64,000 nt of DNA from Sclerotiophoma versabilis (taxonomy: Eukaryota > Ascomycota > Dothideomycetes > Pleosporales > Didymellaceae), in assembly GCA_012274445.1 (NCBI GenBank), contig JAAROD010000029.1, positions 930,001 to 994,000 on the forward strand, written 5' to 3'. Shown here piece after piece: positions 1-11,658 of the stretch. Numbering within the stretch: the stretch's first letter is position 1; each line of letters begins with the position of its first letter. The notes beneath the pieces were generated by a model, which saw nothing but the letters and a program-made list of their open reading frames with translations, was not told where the DNA came from and ran no database searches. A program made the position numbers and the translations under genes.

Positions 1-1191
1 TCCGCTTCCTCGAAGATTCCAACGCCGGGACCGAGAGCCATGCCACTGAAGCGCAAGCGACACGAACCCAAACCAATATGGGCATACCGAGAGGGTGAAG
101 AGCTACCCGAGGATCTTCAGCGATTACAAGAGCAGCAGCGCCAGCAAGCTCGACCACCCCCGCTGCCCGTACAGCCTCAGGCGCAACACCAGGCTCCAGC
201 TATGGCGCAACGCAACGGCCCACCGCCTGCAGCCGCTGCAGCCGCGCCGAACGGCATTAACGAACTCGCCGGGTATGAGCGACCTGTTTCGAACGATGCG
301 CACGTTTACGATGACGTTACGCGCAAGGTGTGCGACTTCATCTGGACTACCGCCGTGAACAACGACATCGTGCGCAAGGCTATCTCAGAGTCACCGCATA
401 CACAACTCGAAGTCGAAGCGCGCTGGGGTCAAATCATCGAAAAGCACCGCGGGGTCAACGGGGAACGCTTGCGCGGCGTCCACGATACGGAATGTGTGAT
501 TCGGCGGACCGACAACTTGGATGTCAAGTTTGAGAGCACAATGACGATGGAGCAGCACAAGCGCATGAATATGTACCTGAATGGGCAGGTTCAGAGCTCG
601 GTGCCTGGCTCTGGAAGCAAGCGCCCGGAGATCAAGTACCACCATACCAAAGAGGTCGATCAATTCTACGACTTGGGCCAGGCAGGGTTTGATAAGCTTC
701 CCCCCACGGTGCGAGTCTTGATTGCGCAGTCGGGCAAAACGGAGAGAGTCCGCGTATCGAAAGATGCAAAGACAGGCAGCGTCCTGCGTAAGATGGTCAA
801 GCTGCGCATCGCCAACCTCGAAATCAGCTCCCCTCAGACCGAATGGGACTACCGTATCGGTATCAACCTCGAAATCAACTACCCTGGAGCTATCGAGGAG
901 TTGCAACCCGCAGTCGAGACCGGGAAGACATTACGGGACATGCAGCGTCAAAAGGACCGCATGTCATACTCGTGGCTTGGTGCATATCAGATCGATCTCA
1001 CACAGGTTGTGCAAGGGACGACCAAGAATCACGAGCTCGAGCTGGAACTCGACTCACAGGTGTTATTGAGCGAATCAGACAAGGTTCGGAGGAAGGATGT
1101 CAACAGTTTCGAGCCCTTGATCAATGGTATGCTCAACAACCTACGCGTTCTTTCACGAGAGATTACTCCTCAAGGCCCGTCTCCGCTGTAA
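1..1191 (+). CDS. CET1: mRNA-capping enzyme subunit beta (RNA 5'-triphosphatase), 5' end probably outside window
   Basis: Removes the gamma phosphate from the 5' end of nascent pre-mRNA, the first step of capping, in the nucleus with the guanylyltransferase. The protein shows the two glutamate-rich strands that bind metal in the fungal metal-dependent tunnel triphosphatases: LEVEARWG near residue 123 (counted from the ATG at 40) and ELELELDS near residue 335, with basic strands (RKMVKLRI, DYRIGINLEI) between them. The N-terminus is Pro/Gln-rich and disordered. KPIWAYRE near residue 11 could be the counterpart of the yeast WAQKW guanylyltransferase-docking motif; that is inference. The frame is open from base 1 to the ATG at 40 with no stop, and fungal orthologues have long N-terminal extensions, so the gene probably starts or has another exon upstream. 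From the ATG at 40 it would be 383 aa. Stop is TAA at 1189-1191. Confidence 0.88.
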   Translation, partial: SASSKIPTPGPRAMPLKRKRHEPKPIWAYREGEELPEDLQRLQEQQRQQARPPPLPVQPQAQHQAPAMAQRNGPPPAAAAAAPNGINELAGYERPVSNDAHVYDDVTRKVCDFIWTTAVNNDIVRKAISESPHTQLEVEARWGQIIEKHRGVNGERLRGVHDTECVIRRTDNLDVKFESTMTMEQHKRMNMYLNGQVQSSVPGSGSKRPEIKYHHTKEVDQFYDLGQAGFDKLPPTVRVLIAQSGKTERVRVSKDAKTGSVLRKMVKLRIANLEISSPQTEWDYRIGINLEINYPGAIEELQPAVETGKTLRDMQRQKDRMSYSWLGAYQIDLTQVVQGTTKNHELELELDSQVLLSESDKVRRKDVNSFEPLINGMLNNLRVLSREITPQGPSPL

Positions 1192-1889
1192 GGATAGGAT
1201 GGACGCGACGTATTTTCAACGGTATTCATATGGCGTTAGTGTAAAAGTGGGACGCAGCATATGGAGCGGAGTTTTAACGCGTTGAATAAGATACCCTTTT
1301 TTGATTGCGACATTTGGTTGCAGTCCACATGTTGATCGCTCTGACCACCTAATCCCTTTGTGACGTGAAACGTGGAGCTCAGCTGCCTAACAACAATGCC
1401 TGAAAGTACTCACGATCGCCAAGCTGCTAAGGGTTGCAGCGGCAGAAGAACTTATCGCCTTTGGATTGTGAAAGGGTGAAAATACAAAATGCCGTGAACA
1501 AACTCGTGTCACTATGTTGGAGAGCCGTAGCTTATCGCGTGCGTTGTGCATGTGAGAAGGCGGGATTAGGTCATCGCGGCTCGTTTGCCTCTCCGAAGCT
1601 CTGTCTGTGCTTCACGTCTAGCATCGCATACAACACCACCACGGCTAACGCCAACCCCATCACCCACGCCACTTCCCTTCCCTGTCCTTCCTTCACTACG
1701 CAGCACACACGAATCAGTCTGCACTGCGTCGCCCCCTCATTGCCGTTGACCGCTGCAATCCTCGCAGGCGCCGCCACATAGCTCCATCGCCTTCCACTTC
1801 CTTCTGCAATCAACGCACCTCTCACGACTACGACCACGGGACAACCTGAGCTTGAGCTTCTCAACAACCATTCTCCCGCTCTCTTCATC
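1192..1889. other. Intergenic between CET1 and RPN2
   Basis: 3' region of CET1 and leader/promoter of RPN2. The last 250 bases before the RPN2 ATG are C/T-rich (many CCTTCC and CACC runs), as is common for fungal core promoters. Open frames here have no family features and I call none. Confidence 0.6.
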
Positions 1890-4800
1890 ATGGTCGGCCT
1901 CACTTCAGCTGCCGGTGTTGTTGGGTTCCTCTCAGAGCCAGACCCAGCTCTGCGGTCATTCGCCCTGCATCAGTTGAACGACCAGATCGATCTGCTGTGG
2001 CCAGAAGTCGCGGGCTCGGTCAGCCAGATGTAAGCGCTCTATTCTCCCAATCTGCTGCCCGCAACATTCACTTCGATATCAGCGACTAACCTGTGCGTCA
2101 TAGTGAGGCTCTCTATGAAGATGAGTCGTTCCCCGAGCGAGAACTCGCGGCGCTCGTAGCAGCAAAGGTCTACTATCAGTTGCAAGAGTACAATGAGAGT
2201 ATGGTCTTCGCGCTGGGTGCTGGCAAGCTCCTAGACATCCATAAGGCTGGCGAATTCGAGGAGACAGTACTAGGTAAGCACGCACAACCAGTCTAGGATG
2301 CAACTCGGCTCGACATGCTGCATCATCGTGTTCATAGAGCGCAATCCCTACACTCTAGAAGCTATGGCGGCTAACCTGCTTGTTACAGCGAAATGCGTCG
2401 ACACATACATCGCTATGTCCGCTTTGCACAACCCACCAGTCCCCGTCAGCAAAGCAAACCAGGCACCTCCGCAGCTGAGCACATCTTTTGGGGGCTCAAC
2501 AGGTGCTGCCAGCACTTCAGCTAGCTTAGCCTCGCCGATCACACCCTTCTCGCAATCTGCACTGCCTTCGAAGTCGCTGCTCTCACGCGAGGATTCAAAC
2601 ACGTTCGACCCCACAACTCCCGGTGGTGGCAATGCCGGTGTAGCTGGATCACATCCCTCGCCCATGATCTTGCAGAGGAACGTCCAGAAGAACCTGCAAG
2701 CTACGATACGCCGGATATTCGAGAGCTGTTACGAAACTGGCAACTACAAACAGGTCGTGGGCATTGCGATCGAGGCACGGAATCTGGAAGTTCTGCGTCA
2801 GTCAATTCTCCGAGCAAGCCAAGACGAGAAGAAGGCAGGCAAGAAGCCCGCAACGGGTGCCCCTACTCAGAGCGAGGAGTTGATGGACTACGTTCTTGAT
2901 ATTTGCATGAACGTTGTGCAGGAGCGTGGGTTGAGGAACGAGGTATGTCTGGGGCAGGACGGAGTCATGACCATGGCAGTCAGCTAACTCGGGGACAGAT
3001 TCTTCGCCTCATTCTCGATCTGCTCAACGACAACGAGATCCCTAACCCTGACTACTTCTCGATCGCCAAGTGCGTCACTTACCTTGACCAGCACTCGCTG
3101 GCTTCGAAGCTTGTCCGACAGTTGGTGGAACAAGGCGACGACAAGGCTCTTGCGACGGCTTACCAGATCTCCTTCGACCTGTATGAGAACGGCACTCAGG
3201 AGTTCCTTGCAAAGGTCATGGCAGACTTGCCGGAGTCTGAGGAGGAGGACAAGGATTCGGAGCCTGCCAACGGGGATGCAGCAGAGGCGAAGGAGTCTGA
3301 TTCCCTGCTTGCAGGTGCAGATACCAGCAACGTCTCAGACCTGCCGTCTCGCACGAAGAAGTCTGGCAGCCCAGACCACAACAAAGCCTTCAGCTCCGTG
3401 CGTCACATCCTTCGCGGAACGAAGAGCATCGAGCTGAACCTCGAGTTCCTCTATAGGAATAACCGCATCGACAAGTCTGTCTTGAACAAGATCCGCGACA
3501 GCCTTGAGGCTCGAAGCTCCATCTTCCACAGCAGCGTAACATTCGCCAATGCTTTCATGAACGCCGGTACAACAAATGACACATTTTTCCGCGAGAACTT
3601 GGACTGGTTGGGTAAGGCGGTCAACTGGTCGAAGTTCTCAGCAACTGCTGCTCTCGGTGTTATCCACCGCGGCAACATCACACAAGGTCAGAAGTTGCTG
3701 GAGCCATATCTACCCAAGGACAGCGTTTCATCCGGCTCTCATTACGAGCAGGGTGGATCATTGTACGCTCTCGGTCTGATCTACGCCAACCACGGCAGCA
3801 ACGTTCTGGATTATCTTGTTAAGCAGTTCCAAAATGCCTCTGAGGAGGTCATTCAGCACGGTGGTGCTCTTGGTGTTGGTGTTGCTGGTATGGCAACTGG
3901 GTCTGAGGAGATTTTCGATGCTTTCAAGAGCGTCTTGTACACTGATTCTGCTATCAATGGTGAGGCTGTCGGTCTTTCGATGGGTCTCGTCATGCTTGGT
4001 ACAGGCAGCATCAAGGCTCTTGAGGATATGATTCAGTACGCACACGACACACAGCACGAGAAGATCGTCCGTGGTCTCGCTATGGGTATGGCGCTTATCA
4101 TGTACGGTCGACAAGAAGCTGCCGACGAGCTCATTAACGGCCTGCTTGATGACCCAGACCCAACTCTGCGGTACGGAGGTATCATGACCATCGCTCTGGC
4201 GTACTGTGGCACAGGCAGCAACAAGGCCGTCCGCAGGTTATTGCATGTGGCTGTCAGCGATGTCAGTGATGATGTTCGCCGTGTAGCGGTGATGAGCTTG
4301 GGTTTCGTCTTGTTCAGGAAGCCAGGCAGCGTTCCTCGCATGGTCGAGCTCCTCTCTGAGTCGTATAACCCACACGTCCGATACGGAGCTACCATGGCTC
4401 TTGGTATCGCATGTGCTGGCACTGGGCTTCCCGAGGCAGTCGATCTGTTGGAGCCTATGATGAAGGACTCTACCGACTTCGTCCGACAGGGTGCTTTGAT
4501 CTCGCTCGCTATGATTATGGTACAGCAGAACGAGGCGATGAACCCTAAGGTCGTATCAATCAGGAAGCAGCTTACCAAGATCATTGGTGACCGCCACGAG
4601 GACGCCATGGCCAAGATGGGCTGTGCGCTTGCCCTTGGTATCATCGATGCTGGAGGCCGCAACTGCACAATTGGTCTGCAGACACCAACGGGTAACCTCA
4701 ACATGGCTGCCATCGTTGGTATGGCCGTTTTTACACAGTACTGGTATTGGTTCCCCTTGACACATTTCCTGTCGCTCAGCTTCACACCGACCGCTATTAT

Positions 4801-5539
4801 TGGTGTCGATCAGGACCTCCAAATTCCATCGTTCAAGTTCCATAGCAACACTCGGCCGAGTATGTTCGATTACCCACCAGAGACAGAGGTTAAGACCGAA
4901 GAGGCGCCTGAGAAGATCAAGACCGCTGTTCTGTCAACAACAGCGCAAGACAAGCGCAGAAGGATGGTCAAGGAGCGCCAGCGCCGCAGGGAAAGCATGG
5001 ATGTTGACCAGACACCTACCACGCCCAAGCCCGCCGATGATGACAAGATGGACGTCGATGAGGAGAAGAAGGACGACGAGAAGGCTGAGGGTGCCGCGAC
5101 AGAGTCGCCAAAGAAGAAGGCGGAGAAGGAGAAGGTTGGTTACGAGCTGGAAAACATGTCGCGTGTCCTACCGGCTCAGGTGAAGCATATCTCATTCCCT
5201 GGAGACCGCTTCATCCCAGTCAAGAAGGTCGGTCCAATAATATCCTCCATTACGTATCAGACACTGACTTAAGCACAGCCAACGCTCGGAGTAATCCTTC
5301 TCACAGACACAAAGCCTTCAGAACCCAAGGAGCTGCTTGAGCTCAAGGTCAAGAAAGCGGCTCCAGCACCTACTCCTGGAGCAGCAGGGTCGTCTGGCGA
5401 AGAGGGCCCTGAAGGTGTTGCAGAGGCCGGGTCATCGGGACCAACAACGGACAACCTGATAGAGGAGGGTGACGATGAAGCATCACTACCTGGCGAGTTT
5501 GAGTATGAGTCAGACACGAACCCCAACGATAGCGAGTAA
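1890..5539 (+). CDS. RPN2: 26S proteasome regulatory subunit RPN2 (5 exons)
   Basis: Largest non-ATPase scaffold of the 19S proteasome base. Exons: 1890-2029, 2104-2273, 2389-2942, 2999-5227, 5279-5539 (1117 aa). Joining restores family sequence across each junction, for example EETV|LAKCVDTYIA at intron 2 and FIPVKK|PTLGVILL at intron 4. The start MVGLTSAAGVVGFLSEPDP is typical. The middle holds the proteasome/cyclosome Ala/Gly-rich helical repeats (GGSLYALGLIYANHG, VRYGATMALGIACAG), then VGMAVFTQYWYWFPL, a lysine/acidic linker and an acidic tail. At 1117 aa it is longer than yeast Rpn2 (945 aa); extra length comes from a Ser/Thr/Pro insert near residues 125-180 and an acidic insert near residues 370-410. 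A plain single-exon reading would stop in intron 4 at 5272 and lose the true C-terminus. Confidence 0.96.
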
Positions 5540-5845
5540 AGTGTGCCATTGCGGAAGTAATGGTAGTATCGTTCTCTTGGAGCCGGGCGGTTTGTCTGTA
5601 TTGATCCTCAGGCTTTGGGAGGTCAGAGATGGCCGCTTTCCCGGCCTGCTTAGATGTATAATAGCCCATGCGGTCTTCTAGAATCATAAGCATAGTTGTT
5701 CACATTACTGCTCGTTGGGTGACTGTCTGCATAATCATTCCATCACCACTGGACAAGGCGTGTCTGCGGCCGCGGTCCGGGCTTGGCATCGAAGCACCCG
5801 CATCGAAAAGTATGGCATGACCACGACGCGCAGCAACTCTCCCAC
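5540..5845. other. Intergenic between RPN2 and COX10
   Basis: 3' region of RPN2 followed by the COX10 leader. A minimal upstream ORF, ATG-GCA-TGA, sits at 5812-5820. No other feature seen. Confidence 0.55.
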
Positions 5846-5857
5846 ATGCCGCCATGA
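5846..5857 (+). promoter_or_regulatory. Minimal uORF overlapping the COX10 start codon
   Basis: ATG CCG CCA TGA at 5846-5857. Its stop shares bases with the COX10 ATG (5854-5856) in an ATGA overlap in a different frame. If the mRNA starts upstream, scanning ribosomes meet this three-codon ORF just before the main start, which could lower or condition COX10 translation. The sequence is directly visible; the regulatory role is inference. Confidence 0.4.
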
Positions 5858-7392
5858 GCCTTCGACCGGGGCTGTCACGCTCGATTGCCGGCCGCGATGC
5901 GAATACAGTATGTCTGCAGTGCTGGCGGAAGCTGGCGTGGACGCCGATGCCTTTGCGACAGGCCTTCACGACCGTCCCGTCGCATAGATCCGGCGCGGTA
6001 GCCGTGGGGAAGAGCAGGAACTCCTTCCGCAAGGATTTCTTCGGGAAGAACTCGCTGTTGAGGGAGACATTCTGGCAGTCGAGGAGAGATCTCCAAAGCT
6101 CAATTGCAGCAGTCAAGACAGACGGAGGGCCGCCACCAGCACCACAAGACACAGCCACCACATCCACATCCACAGAAGACGTCCTTCCTCACCGGCGGCG
6201 GAAGCGCGCCAAAGAAGTCGCTGCACAACAAGCCTCACAGTCTCCCACCCCGGAAGGCCCCGAAGCCTACCCCATCCCCCTCGACGCCTCCGCCCGCCTC
6301 GCCGACCGAGCAGCCACCCAGACCTCGCTCAAGCGCCTCTTCTTCACCTACCTCTCGCTCTCAAAACCGCGCCTCTCCTTCCTCGTCGTCCTCACCGCCA
6401 CCGCTACATACAGTTTGTACCCTGTGCCACAGCTCCTCAGCACCGCCGCAACCGCCACACCGAGTCTATCAGCGCTCACATTATTGTTCCTGACGACGGG
6501 CACAGCACTATGCAGCGCCTCGGCAAACGCATTCAACATGCTCATGGAGCCTAAATTCGACGCGCAGATGAGCCGCACGCGCAATCGCCCGCTCGTGCGC
6601 AAGCTGATCAGCACGCGCGGCGCTGTCGTCTTCGCCGTCGTATGTGGCATGGTGGGTACCGCAGGTCTGTACTTTGGCGTCAACCCGACCACGGCGTTCC
6701 TCGGCGCCAGCAACATCGTCTTGTACGCCGGCATCTACACCCCGCTGAAGCGCATCAGCGTGCTAAATACCTGGGTCGGCGCAGTCGTCGGCGGGCTGCC
6801 GCCGCTCATGGGCTGGACGGCTGCGGCGAGCCAGTACGCCCACGACGGGACGTGGGAGGAGTTGCTCTTCGGCGAAGGGAGTGCAGGCGGATGGCTTTGT
6901 GCCGCGCTGCTGTTTGCATGGCAGTTCCCGCACTTCAACTCCTTGTCGTGGTCCATCCGCGACGAGTACAAGAACGCGGGCTACCGGATGCTGGCGTGGG
7001 TTAATCCAAGACAGAACGGCCGCGTCGCTTTACGCTATGCCGTGCTGATGTTCCCCGTGTGTATCGGACTGAGTCTTACGGGCATCACGGATATGAGCTA
7101 CATTGCCACGAGCAGCGTGGTGAACGGCTGGATGGCGTGGAAGGCGTGGGAGTTTTGGAAGCACGACGGGCACAAGGGGACTGCGCGCGGCTTGTTCTGG
7201 GCCAGTGTCTGGCACCTCCCGATTGTCATGGTGCTGGCCATGGCGCAGAAGAAGGGGCTTGTTGAAAGGCTGTACAGGAGTATTTTCGGCTATGCAGATA
7301 TTGACGAGGGCGAGCTGTACTACGAAGCCGGCGAGCTTGAAGACGACGACGAGGAGGAGGAAGAATATCAGCGGAGACGGGTGGCGAACTGA
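5854..7392 (+). CDS. COX10: Protoheme IX farnesyltransferase, mitochondrial (heme O synthase)
   Basis: Transfers a farnesyl group to heme B to make heme O, the first step to heme A for cytochrome c oxidase, in the mitochondrial inner membrane. Single exon, 512 aa. The N-terminal ~120 residues are rich in Arg/Ser and lack a folded domain, fitting a mitochondrial presequence. The UbiA prenyltransferase core follows, with the prenyl-diphosphate site NAFNMLMEPKFDAQMSRTRN near residue 225 (Asn/Asp-x3-Asp pattern) and the second site AWQFPHFNSLSWSIRDEYKN near residue 350. About eight hydrophobic helices are visible. The C-terminal tail is strongly acidic (a run of Asp/Glu). Start chosen at the first in-frame ATG; the family core begins far downstream, so the precise presequence length is uncertain. 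It lies 3' to 3' with SMC1. Confidence 0.95.
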   Translation: MSLRPGLSRSIAGRDANTVCLQCWRKLAWTPMPLRQAFTTVPSHRSGAVAVGKSRNSFRKDFFGKNSLLRETFWQSRRDLQSSIAAVKTDGGPPPAPQDTATTSTSTEDVLPHRRRKRAKEVAAQQASQSPTPEGPEAYPIPLDASARLADRAATQTSLKRLFFTYLSLSKPRLSFLVVLTATATYSLYPVPQLLSTAATATPSLSALTLLFLTTGTALCSASANAFNMLMEPKFDAQMSRTRNRPLVRKLISTRGAVVFAVVCGMVGTAGLYFGVNPTTAFLGASNIVLYAGIYTPLKRISVLNTWVGAVVGGLPPLMGWTAAASQYAHDGTWEELLFGEGSAGGWLCAALLFAWQFPHFNSLSWSIRDEYKNAGYRMLAWVNPRQNGRVALRYAVLMFPVCIGLSLTGITDMSYIATSSVVNGWMAWKAWEFWKHDGHKGTARGLFWASVWHLPIVMVLAMAQKKGLVERLYRSIFGYADIDEGELYYEAGELEDDDEEEEEYQRRRVAN

Positions 7393-7685
7393 TGGACATT
7401 TCCTTGTGTTGATACATGTCACGATACCTTCTTTGTACTATATAGCATCAGCATGTACTGAGGATGATCATTTGTACGTGTGCAGGACGGAGCATGGGCA
7501 CAGTTGTATTGCAATGCGTAACATTGATTTGCTTGTACTATACACAGAGAGTATCCTCGGCGAAACCAGCAGTGCAACTCGAAGGTGCTTGAAAACCAAC
7601 GAAATAAAGAGACTTGGTCACTTCGCAACAACAAACGCCCGGGCATCCGTTCATGTCCCATCATCCCCTTTTGCTTGAAAACTTC

Positions 7686-10600
7686 TTACGCAGGATACTT
7701 TCTTAGCTGCGGCTTTGTTAGTTCTTACGTACGGGGGCCACGATTTGATGGTAGAGGGGACTTACATCTAGCGTCAAGTATTTGCTTGTCATCTTGGCCT
7801 GGTCCCTCATGACACCGACCAGCGTCTCGCTCTCCTGGAAGAAGCCAGCCTTCAGGGAGATGACGATGAATTGCATGCCCGGGCTCGCATGCTCTCTGAC
7901 GTATTTAGCAACCCTGCTTACGTTGACGTTGTCCAGGGCAGCGTCCACCTCGTCGAGCACGAAGAACGGGCTCGGTTGGTACGAGTGAATAGCAAACAGC
8001 AGGGCCAGCGCGGCAATCGTCTTCTCACCTCCGCTGAGGTGCTCCATGTCGCGGAAGCGCTTCAGCGGCGGCATGGCGTGGTACTTCAGGCCTGCCAGGT
8101 ACGGCTCGGTGCTGTCCTCCATGTCGAGGTATGCCTGCCCGCCCAACGGGAACTGCGGCGATTTGGTCAGGTCCTTGTATGTCCCGCCGATGTTCTCAGA
8201 GATGTGGTTGAACGCCTTCATGAAGAGATCGTAGCGGCGCTGTTTGACTTCTTCAAACGCCTTCTTCGCAGCGGCAGCGCGCTTGCGGGTTGCGGCGAAA
8301 TCGGCGTCTACAGCAGCGAGGCGGGCTTCTGTGGCAGCGAGGCGCTCGCCCGCGCGCATGTTGGGGGTTGCTTTGCCGATATCGGTTTCGAGGCGGGTGA
8401 TTGTATCGGTGAGGCGTGATTCGGTGGCGCGGAGGGAAGAAAGAAGGGCGGATTGAGCTTTGTCGTCGTCCGAGTCGTCGTTTGAGAGGATCTCCAGTAG
8501 TTCGGTTCGGAGTTCCTCGTCCAGTTCCTCAAAGTCGACATCGATGCCATAGTCGTCGACCTCTGGCTGCTGAATTTGTGTGCTGTCGGGGTCTTCGTCG
8601 ACGTCCATGGCGTCTGCATCCGGGCGAGGCAGGTCTGTCATTGGTAGCGAGGTAAGTGCATTAGAGTCCGAAGTGAGAGGGATCTTGATCTCGTTCACTC
8701 TGCACTCCTTCAATGTGTTGTACCGGTTCGTTGCGCTCGTCTTGATCTTAGCCTCTTCGCGGTCCACCGCCCTCAGGACGTTCTTGACCTTCTCGTTCCG
8801 TTGGTCGAGGGCACGGCGAGCTTCCCTGACTGCAAGAGCACGCTCTGTCAGCTTCTCTTCTAGAGCCTCTCGCTTCTCTTGCAATTCTTCAAGCTCAGCC
8901 TGAAGCACATCTCTCGAGTTCTGCAGCTCTTCTTGCTTCTCCTGGTATTCGGTGAGCTGTTCGTCGATGCGCTTGATCTTGTCTTCAGCGGTCGAGAGAC
9001 GATCCTCAATACCCTGGAGCGAGGCTTCGAGCTGCTTCAGTAAGAAAGAGAGCCTGCTGCGTTGCCGGGTGAACTCAAGACGCTTCTCAGCAGCCTCCTG
9101 CTGGACTGTGCCCTGCTGATCTTCGTAGTCTCGGATTGACGCATATCCAAGCCTCTGACAGAAGGCAGCAAAAACACTGTCGGTGACTTGGTTCACTGAA
9201 TCTTGGAAGCGCTTCAATTCGTCTTCTCGGTTTCGCAGTCGTTGTGTCTGCTGGTCGAGGTTCGGCCGTACACCCCTCAGCTCGCTCTTGTGGTGTGTTA
9301 ACTCCTTCTTCAAGCTGTCAATGTTGCGTGTGAGAGCCTTCGTCTCGTCCTGTGCGCGCCTGAATTGATCGGTTAGATCTAGTAGCTCCGCCTCGATGGT
9401 CTGCTCTTGTTGTCGCGAGCCCTCCAGTTTTGGGAGGTTGGCGAGCTCTTTTTGTAGTGAATCGACACGGTCGCGGAGTGTCTGGTACGACTTCTCATCC
9501 CATGACTGTTCGCCTCCATCATCTTCTCGATCGAGCTCACCACCAGTCTGAGTACCACCTTTGCTAATGACACGACCATCCAGGGTGACGGCTTTAGCCT
9601 GCACACGACGCTCGTATCTCAGCTCCTTGGCAATCTTCTCATTGTCACAGACCATGGTGCTGCCACACGCTGCAGTCATTGCTCGCTCGTGCTTGGGCTC
9701 GTAGTTGATGCAATCAATGGCTAGACGCATGCCTTTGTGCATACCCTTCAGCTGCGGGTCGACAGCCTTGATCTGTATGGAATCGAGCGGATCGAAAGAC
9801 ATAATACCGATGCGCTCCTGCTTTAGATAGGCAATGCATTCCTTTGCAGTGGCTTCTGTGTCCACGATCACGGTCTCCATTTGGGGTCCAAACACGCGGC
9901 CCATAGCCTTGCGATACTTGGCCTGTTTCGCCGTGTAGAGGTCCCTGTACCGGCCGTGCACCTTCTCAGGGCCCAATCGCACTCGAAGTCGTTCGATGGC
10001 CTTACGAGCTTCTTGCTGCTTTCGTGATTCGCGCCGGCTGCCTTCGACTATGCTGAGCTGTGTTGCAGACTCCTGCAACATCTGGTTCTTCTCCTGGTAG
10101 GTCAATTCTAGCTGTCGACGATCGGAGCGCAGCTTGTCAAGCTCTTTCTGCTTGGAACTCCTTGCTGACTCGAGTTCTTTGATCTGTGACTTTTGCTCCT
10201 TCTGTCGCTCTTCGAGGCGGCTGAGTTCTGCATTCAGCCTTTCGGCAGCTTTCTCGTGATTTTCAACACTTTGCTGCAGGTTCCTAGCATGGTCACGATC
10301 TGTGTCAACTTCGCGCTTCAGTCGGTCAATCTGCATCTGATCTGCGTGGGTGCGCTTGACGACTTCGCCGCGAAGCTGGTTGTACTCCTGAAGATCCTGC
10401 TGAGACAGCTCACGGCCCTGGCGCTGTGAAGCAGCCTTGAACTCATCCTCCCATTTCTTCTCAGCCTTCTGCACCAGATCGAGATCTTTCTTGACTTTCT
10501 GAACCTGCTGTGATTCAGCGTCGCGCTTCTTCCTGAGCTCTGCCAGTACGGCATCGTTCTTTTGGCGCTGGTTGTTGAGCAGACGAATCGTCTCCTCGAC

Positions 10601-11658
10601 TGGAGCGAGCTCGTTTGTGGTGTCCTCGATCTGCTTCTCCTTGTCCTTGATGCTGCGGTCCGTCTTGGTTACGTCACGCTTAACCTTGGCCTCGGCTTGC
10701 CTCTCCTGCTCGTGCTTGTTGTGGTACTTTTCGACGCTGCGCTTGTGCTCCTTCAGCTCTTCTTGGTGGGAGGCGATCTTGTTGCGCGCCTTCTCCATGG
10801 TCTGCTGATACAGAAACAGCTTCCACAACGTCTTTGTGACGACAGCTTCGTCGCGCTCGGCCAGCTTGCGCTCGTACTCGTCTGCTTCAGCCTTCTGCTC
10901 CTGGTATGTCTTGAGCTCGCCGTTGATGCCGCGGCGCTCGTGCAGGTGCTTCGCGTTGTCCTCGGTAGCAGCCTCAGACTCGGCCTTGAGCCTGTCGTAG
11001 TCGGCTTTCTTCTCGAGAGAACCCGAGATGCGCTCGACCTGCTCGGTGAGCTTGTCAGGCGCCATTGTCGCAATCTTCTCGACGTCACCCTGGAAGACCA
11101 AGAAGTTCCTGGCCTTGACCAGGATGCTGTGCTCCTCAAGCGCCTCGTTGTACTCCTTGGCGGTGACTTGGCGGCGGTTGATGCGGTACTCGCTCGTCCC
11201 GGAGGCGGTGATGGTGCGCTGCCACTCGTGCTCCTGCTCGGCGTCGTCCTCGTAGACCGCCTTCACCCACGCGTTCTGCGGGTTCTCCGTCTGGGTGCTG
11301 GACTGGGTGCCGCCATTCTCCTGCGAGTCGGCGTTGGACTCGCCGTTCGCGTCGCCCTCGGTCGCTGTGCCGTCGGCGTGGATCCTGGCTTCTCGAATGA
11401 TCCTGCCGCGGTAGACCATGTCGTGCAGCTTGTCGGACCGCAGCTGGGACGAGCGGACGCCGAGGACGAAGGAGATGGCGTCCATGCTGTTCGACTTGCC
11501 GGAGCCATTGGGGCCGATGATGGAGGTGAAGTACGAGTCGGCGAACAACAGCGTGTGGCGTCCACGGTAGGACTTGAAGTCTGCGCGGGTCAGCGTGGGC
11601 GTGCAGCGGCGCGTGGGCCAGTCCTACTGTAGACCTCGAGGCGCACAAGCTTCCCCAT
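7686..11658 (-). CDS. SMC1: Cohesin subunit SMC1 (3 exons)
   Basis: ATPase arm of cohesin, which holds sister chromatids together and shapes chromatin loops. Exons on the minus strand: 11658-11628, 11580-7766, 7706-7686 (1288 aa). Exon 1 is 31 nt and gives MGKLVRLEVYN; joined to exon 2 it restores NFKSYRGRHTLLF ahead of the Walker A motif GPNGSGKSN near residue 34. The first intron is 47 nt. Two long coiled coils flank the hinge, roughly residues 510-680, which ends in GRVISKGGTQTGG. The ABC signature LSGGEKTIAALALL and Walker B FFVLDEVDAALDN lie near residues 1190-1220. The last exon is 21 nt and yields LRKYPA, replacing the intron read-through tail. An acidic linker interrupts the C-terminal coil near residues 990-1050. 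Shares an upstream region with GPC1. Confidence 0.97.

Noticed and set aside
4033..4785. 250-codon minus-strand frame inside RPN2
   Set aside because: Shadow of the Ala/Gly-rich repeat codons of RPN2; no family resemblance.
5269..5693. Minus-strand frames over the RPN2 3' end
   Set aside because: They are antisense to RPN2 exon 5, which continues the conserved C-terminus after intron 4.
10562..11632. 356-codon plus-strand open frame
   Set aside because: Lies antisense within SMC1 coding sequence; Leu/Val/Gly-rich composition is the mirror of the coiled-coil codons. SMC1 on the other strand is unambiguous.
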